Program-made: the position numbers and the translations under genes | Notes under the pieces: generated by a model | The model's database searches: none | Told to the model about the DNA's origin: nothing | What the model saw: the letters and a program-made list of their open reading frames with translations, nothing else | Shown here: positions 60,052 through 64,000 of the stretch, piece by piece | Layout of the letters: each line of letters begins with the position of its first letter | Numbering within the stretch: the stretch's first letter is position 1 | DNA from: Theristus sp. LFF4_11 | Taxonomy: Eukaryota > Nematoda > Chromadorea > Monhysterida > Xyalidae | Assembly (NCBI GenBank): GCA_030248135.1 | Contig: JASANC010002097.1 | Location: forward strand, 1 to 64,000 | DNA length: 64,000 bases | Direction of reading: 5' to 3'

Positions 60052-60816
60052 TCAACAAAGAGCACACTTTCGGGGACACATCAGAGCGAGATATGCACAA
60101 GCAGCGTGCGACTGCAACAGAGCACACATGCGCATGTCCGACGGGCACTGGCGGTCGTGGACACTGTGGTTGCCCAACAACAAAAATCCCCGATCGCATT
60201 GTTCGCAACTTTGCGGACAGATACGTGCAATGTGACTGTAGAAACAGCGGCCTTTTGCTGACCAGTCGCGGCAACGGGGATGCAGATCATGGCAATTGTT
60301 GCTGTTGGATTGCGCCACGTCTAATGTCATCACTGAAACGATAAGAAAAAATGTTTTGCTGGTGCTGCAGTGCGAGCACAGGGTTGGCAGCGTACGTCTT
60401 ACTTGCGCGTCGAGGCAGACACACGCCGCAGGCACGGGCACACACGCGCAACAACCGGCGCGCAGTGCTGCCAGCGCCATAGCTGCATCGGCCGAGCCAC
60501 GCCCAAATGCCACAGAGGCTGTTGCCGTCGGCGCACTCTTCCCCATCTGTGCCAGATTCAACCGTTTGATTCAATTTGAATTTCAAACTGATTGATCGCC
60601 ATCAAACCAACCGCAGCACACAAAAATGAACTTTTGAGAGAGGAAACGCATCCATGTTACAAAAACCTGCACCTCCTGGGCAGAACCGACAGGTGCGTCT
60701 GCAAGTGTTTTCCATCATGTCCCTCTCTCGGTAGCAAAGCCCTCGAACCGCCCACAGCGGACATTTCGCGGAGAAGTCGCTGCACACCGATGAATCACCG
60801 GACGCAGAAGTGTTCG
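60052..60816 (-). CDS. Protein with four ShKT domains (3' part of the gene, start not found)
   Basis: Three exons are clear: 60816-60673, 60546-60403 and 60332-60052 (TGA), all entering in phase 1. Exon one encodes one ShKT domain (CSDFSAKCPLWAVRGLC to CRRTCRFC), exon two a second (CADGNSLCGIW to CARACGVC) and exon three two more (CHDLHPRCRDW to CPQSCEQC, and CPSDMRMC to the terminal CALC). ShKT modules are six-cysteine folds common in secreted animal proteins, often beside enzymes; despite the name, most are not toxins. The upstream exon with a signal peptide or partner domain was not found. The donor of the first exon could instead be six bases further on. Confidence 0.75.
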
Positions 60817-62133
60817 CTGAAATAAAAGCGTTTTTTTAAGATTCTGGTGCAGCACATATATTTCTTTGTGTTCATTTGTCAACATCAGTTGTTGGTTTCT
60901 TTGAAAAAACACGAATTGCTTATCGAAATGCAAAGCGTGAAAAGTGTATTCCTATGCATTCGACAGACTGTGGAGTGCAATCAGTCCGCAGTGAAAACGT
61001 ACATAACAGCCGCAATTCTTTCTTTCAGTTAAAAAATTGCTCTGATTCATGACAGTCTGAACACAGTTCCCGACCTCCAGATGAAGAGTTTACATTTGAA
61101 ATAGGTTTTTTAAATATTTGCTTGAACTTCTTGATGTCCTCCTTGTTGAACTGCACACCTATTCAGTTTATCGTTTTTTACTTTGCTTGTGGCCTGATCA
61201 TCAATCTTTTTCAATTGTCAAAATGTTATATCATTGGCCGATATCATTGTCAAATTCAACCCAGCTTTATTGAGTCCCGAATTCAATTCGCGCGCGTGAA
61301 AAAAATGTCAATCTCAATTCCATCATTTACACCTGCAGTTATCCGTTGTACCGAAACCGCAAACAGCGAACTTTATGTTTTGTTTACAAGCACTTACACT
61401 CACTCACCAGGTCGTGTCTGAATTCAAAAAGAGTTTCAGGTTAAAGCCGGTTGGGCTAATTCACATCTCTGTTTGTTTGAATTGATAGCCACCAAACACA
61501 CAAAAGCCACTGGCATAAAGTGTGTGCGCACACTACGAGCTTTTTGATTATAAAATCGTCACTGAACAATGTTGCTGTATCTTGTTTCATCAGTGCTTTC
61601 ACTACAGTAGGCCATCATCACCTTTTCTCCAAATTTTCTGTGATATCAACCAACCAAACTGAAATTAGTGATTACAGTATCGTCTCACCAATGAATAACA
61701 TCACATATGCGAAGTTCTTGGATTTAACCAGCTTTTTTGATACGTGTAATTTATCACAAAAAGACCAGTTTGATTACAAACGAGTCAGCGTTCTCGGTGC
61801 ATGCAGCCAGAGAAAAAAACAGACAGCACACGGTGATTTCACGGATTCACTGCCCTCTCCAGTTGTCATTGTTCTTGCTCAATCATCATAAAAACACACT
61901 TAATCAACAGCACAGAAAAAGGTCATATACCTGAACCGAATGCAAACCGTTGTGCATTGTGAAATGTAAATCACGCGCTAAAACAGAATATTGGTTCACA
62001 ACCTGATTCAAAAATTAATTATCACCAGAGAACACAAGAGACGGGAGCTGCCCGATAAACAAACATAACACAGCAGATAAATTTGGGGCATACGCAATTG
62101 TGATGAAGCTGTATGAACGCTGCTTAGTTTGAG
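60817..62133. other. Interval upstream of the ShKT exons
   Basis: It should hold the missing 5' exon of the ShKT gene, but none could be identified with confidence. Open plus-strand stretches near 61122-61421 and 61520-61891 have no domain or splice support. Confidence 0.4.
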
Positions 62134-63081
62134 CTAATCGAGCGTAAACTGAAACACATGTTCGTCGGCTAATTTGTTGTTGTCGTGATCGTACGTCGCA
62201 CGTTGCCTCAAAGGCATCTTTGGCGTGCTCACTTCGAAGCTCCGGGTGCTGACGCCTGAAGCCACACAGCAAGCACTAAACCGCGTCCACATGCAGCGAT
62301 CTCCGCCCGTGGGAATCGCAACGAATGTTTTGACAATTGAACACTGAATTTGGATGAACTCACTCACGGTTAACGCCGCATTACACAGCACTGCTGGACA
62401 TGCAAAACACCACAGCAACACACCAGAAGATGCAATGTTCAGCTACTACATGCTACATACCGGTTACGGTACTGAGCACGCGTTACCAAAATCTGTCACT
62501 TTCGAACCGCAAACAAAACAAGCAAACAACAAGCGCGTAGCTTCGGTGCAGCCGGAGACGTGCATGCCCGCAGGTGATTGCTCGGTTGTATTTACCAAGT
62601 TGGTCGTACGCATATTATGTGTTTGCTGATGTGTCCGTTGAATCAATTTGTGCCATTATCATGGTGCTTTTAGATGCGCGTGTTTGTTTATTAGCTCGAG
62701 AGAATCAAAATGATGCAGAGTCAATAAAACAACATAACTCGCCACTCGGAAGCATCAGTTTGCCACTTGAGTTTCACGCGTTTCTGTATTTTGCAATTTA
62801 CACCCTGTTTACACAGAAAATGGTACATCCTGTTTTCAATTATTATTAGCTTTATGCTCGGATATGTGTCTTGTTTGCTTATACGCTTGTAACACATCCA
62901 GTACATTAGCTTCACAGGCATTACTGCAGCTTGCATAAGCTCCCTGGTACTGTAACGTCGCTTGCTCTCTGTTTGCTGTGGTCACGTTTGTCAGCGTTTT
63001 TAAATGCTGATGAGGCACAGAATTGTTGAGGCAACACGAAGCATTCTGGTGTTGTTGTTGCTGATGTTGAGTAGTCATCAT
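62134..63081 (-). CDS. Orphan protein, tentative five-exon model (167 residues)
   Basis: The model uses exons 63081-62905 (or to 62896), 62625-62487, 62393-62282, 62255-62195 and 62148-62134, all GT-AG with matching phases and a TAG stop. The N-terminus is Q/N-rich (MMTTQHQQQQHQNASCC). The later part is cysteine-rich and looks folded, for example IQIQCSIVKTF, PTGGDRCMWTR and LRSEHAKDAFEATC. No signal peptide, membrane segment or known family was recognised. The last intron would be only 46 bases and the last exon five codons, so the 3' end is the weakest part. Confidence 0.4.
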
Positions 63082-64000
63082 TTTGCTTGTTTGCTCCTCC
63101 CATAGGCACAAAGTGGGTACGAAGTTTCACACGACCAACGCCCGTTCTATTGATACATCGGGATGTGTAGAGTGTCCATTACATAACCTTCGACACAATC
63201 ATCCATTACACCTTCAGTGTTACATGTCTTTTGGAAAACTATAATCTCTATTGTCTCTTCCAACTGCGTCGGATTAAGGACAGACTGTGTGTAACTTCTG
63301 AACCATCTGTATTTATTTATTGTCAAGTTTTGCTCTTCTACCCAACGTACTTTTATTTTTTGTTCTTTTCGCCCTTTCAACTGAGTTTCATTTGAGTGCC
63401 TTTCTCACGAGCCAAGTAGCATGTGCAGACTAGCAGTCTATGCAGGTGCATTAACGCTACCGTATGCCACTTGCGTAATCGGGACACCATACTGCGCCAA
63501 GCAAGTGGTATGTGTGCTTGTGACCTGCGCATAGAACACTTCCGTGGCATTGTGTCCATTGTGAACACGACTGAACCAAACTACTCAATGACACTTCGCG
63601 GCTTACACTTTCTATAGACACGTGCGACACGCTTGCCATGGTGATTCAAAAAAGCAAATGAAGAAAACGAAAAAAGTACAACGAAATTTTCAAAGTTCCC
63701 AGAAACACTCAAGCAAACAATGAATGAGACAATGGCTTGCATGAATGAGTTGCCCATTAAAGGCGGTTTCTTCTGATCGTCGCTTCACGTTTTGCCGGTG
63801 CATTTCAAATAATAAATGGCACTGAATGACCCTGCAGCACGACATAAAATTCGTTTCTGAGTTCTTTTTTGTTCTGAATGATCTGCATGATTAATGTAGA
63901 CTTGCAGATCTCAAGCTCTCTTTTGAAAACTTTCAGATTTTATGAATTTAACGTTTCATGTTTTATGAGTTCCCAACTAAACTTTTTTAAATACTCCATA
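63082..64000. other. Right edge of the window, no gene supported
   Basis: Overlapping open stretches on both strands near 63377-63639 have no domain or splice support. The final 350 bases are AT-rich with no repeat noted. Confidence 0.45.

Noticed and set aside
60052..60816. Calling the ShKT protein a toxin
   Set aside because: ShKT domains occur in many non-toxic secreted animal proteins. Four tandem copies without the known channel-blocking residue pair give no support for toxicity.
1..64000. CRISPR arrays, bacterial operons, tRNA or rRNA genes
   Set aside because: No regular spacer array, no tightly packed same-strand intronless genes, and no tRNA cloverleaf or rRNA sequence was recognised by eye. 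A covariance-model scan would be decisive for tRNAs.

Overview
The window is nuclear DNA of a multicellular animal. Genes are split by short GT-AG introns (many 45-150 bases), there are no operons, and the proteins are metazoan: an IL-17 receptor with a SEFIR domain, a class I NF-kB with ankyrin repeats and a death domain, two opsins, a zona pellucida (ZP) protein, a ShKT protein and the first exon of a rhodopsin-like receptor. The ZP protein resembles ecdysozoan cuticlins, a weak pointer to a moulting animal. The phylum cannot be settled from this sequence.

Layout. 1-11.25 kb is a large Ty3/gypsy-type LTR retroelement entered inside its integrase. After the integrase come a leader with seven consecutive RNA-type hairpins, a giant gag-like reading frame ending in a CCHC zinc knuckle, a polypurine tract and a candidate LTR. 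It abuts exon 1 of a minus-strand GPCR (11.4 kb), so it probably sits in that gene's first intron. 11.5-16.8 kb is gene-poor with decayed transposons. The minus strand then carries a small secreted protein (16.8-17.2), a ZP membrane protein (18.2-22.6, with a fold-back transposon in one intron), an orphan 166-residue gene (24.7-25.8) and the IL-17 receptor (27.2-35.4, fold-back elements in two introns). 35.4-43.7 kb holds no gene I can support. NF-kB runs 51.3 to 43.7 kb on the minus strand, and a complete plus-strand M20 deacetylase gene lies inside its largest intron. Two head-to-tail opsins follow (52.9-55.1 and 56.2-58.7), then a 740-base MITE, a four-ShKT gene (60.1-60.8) and an orphan gene (62.1-63.1).

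The multi-exon models were built by hand from splice signals. Each complete model closes in frame (NF-kB 1136, IL-17R 888, ZP 570, opsins 390 and 406, M20 362 residues), which supports the splice choices. IL-17R and NF-kB belong to one signalling route in other animals and lie only about 8 kb apart here. Two stretches (about 885-992 and 5168-5330) are homopolymer-rich and look like sequencing or assembly error, so the breaks they cause in the retroelement should not be trusted.
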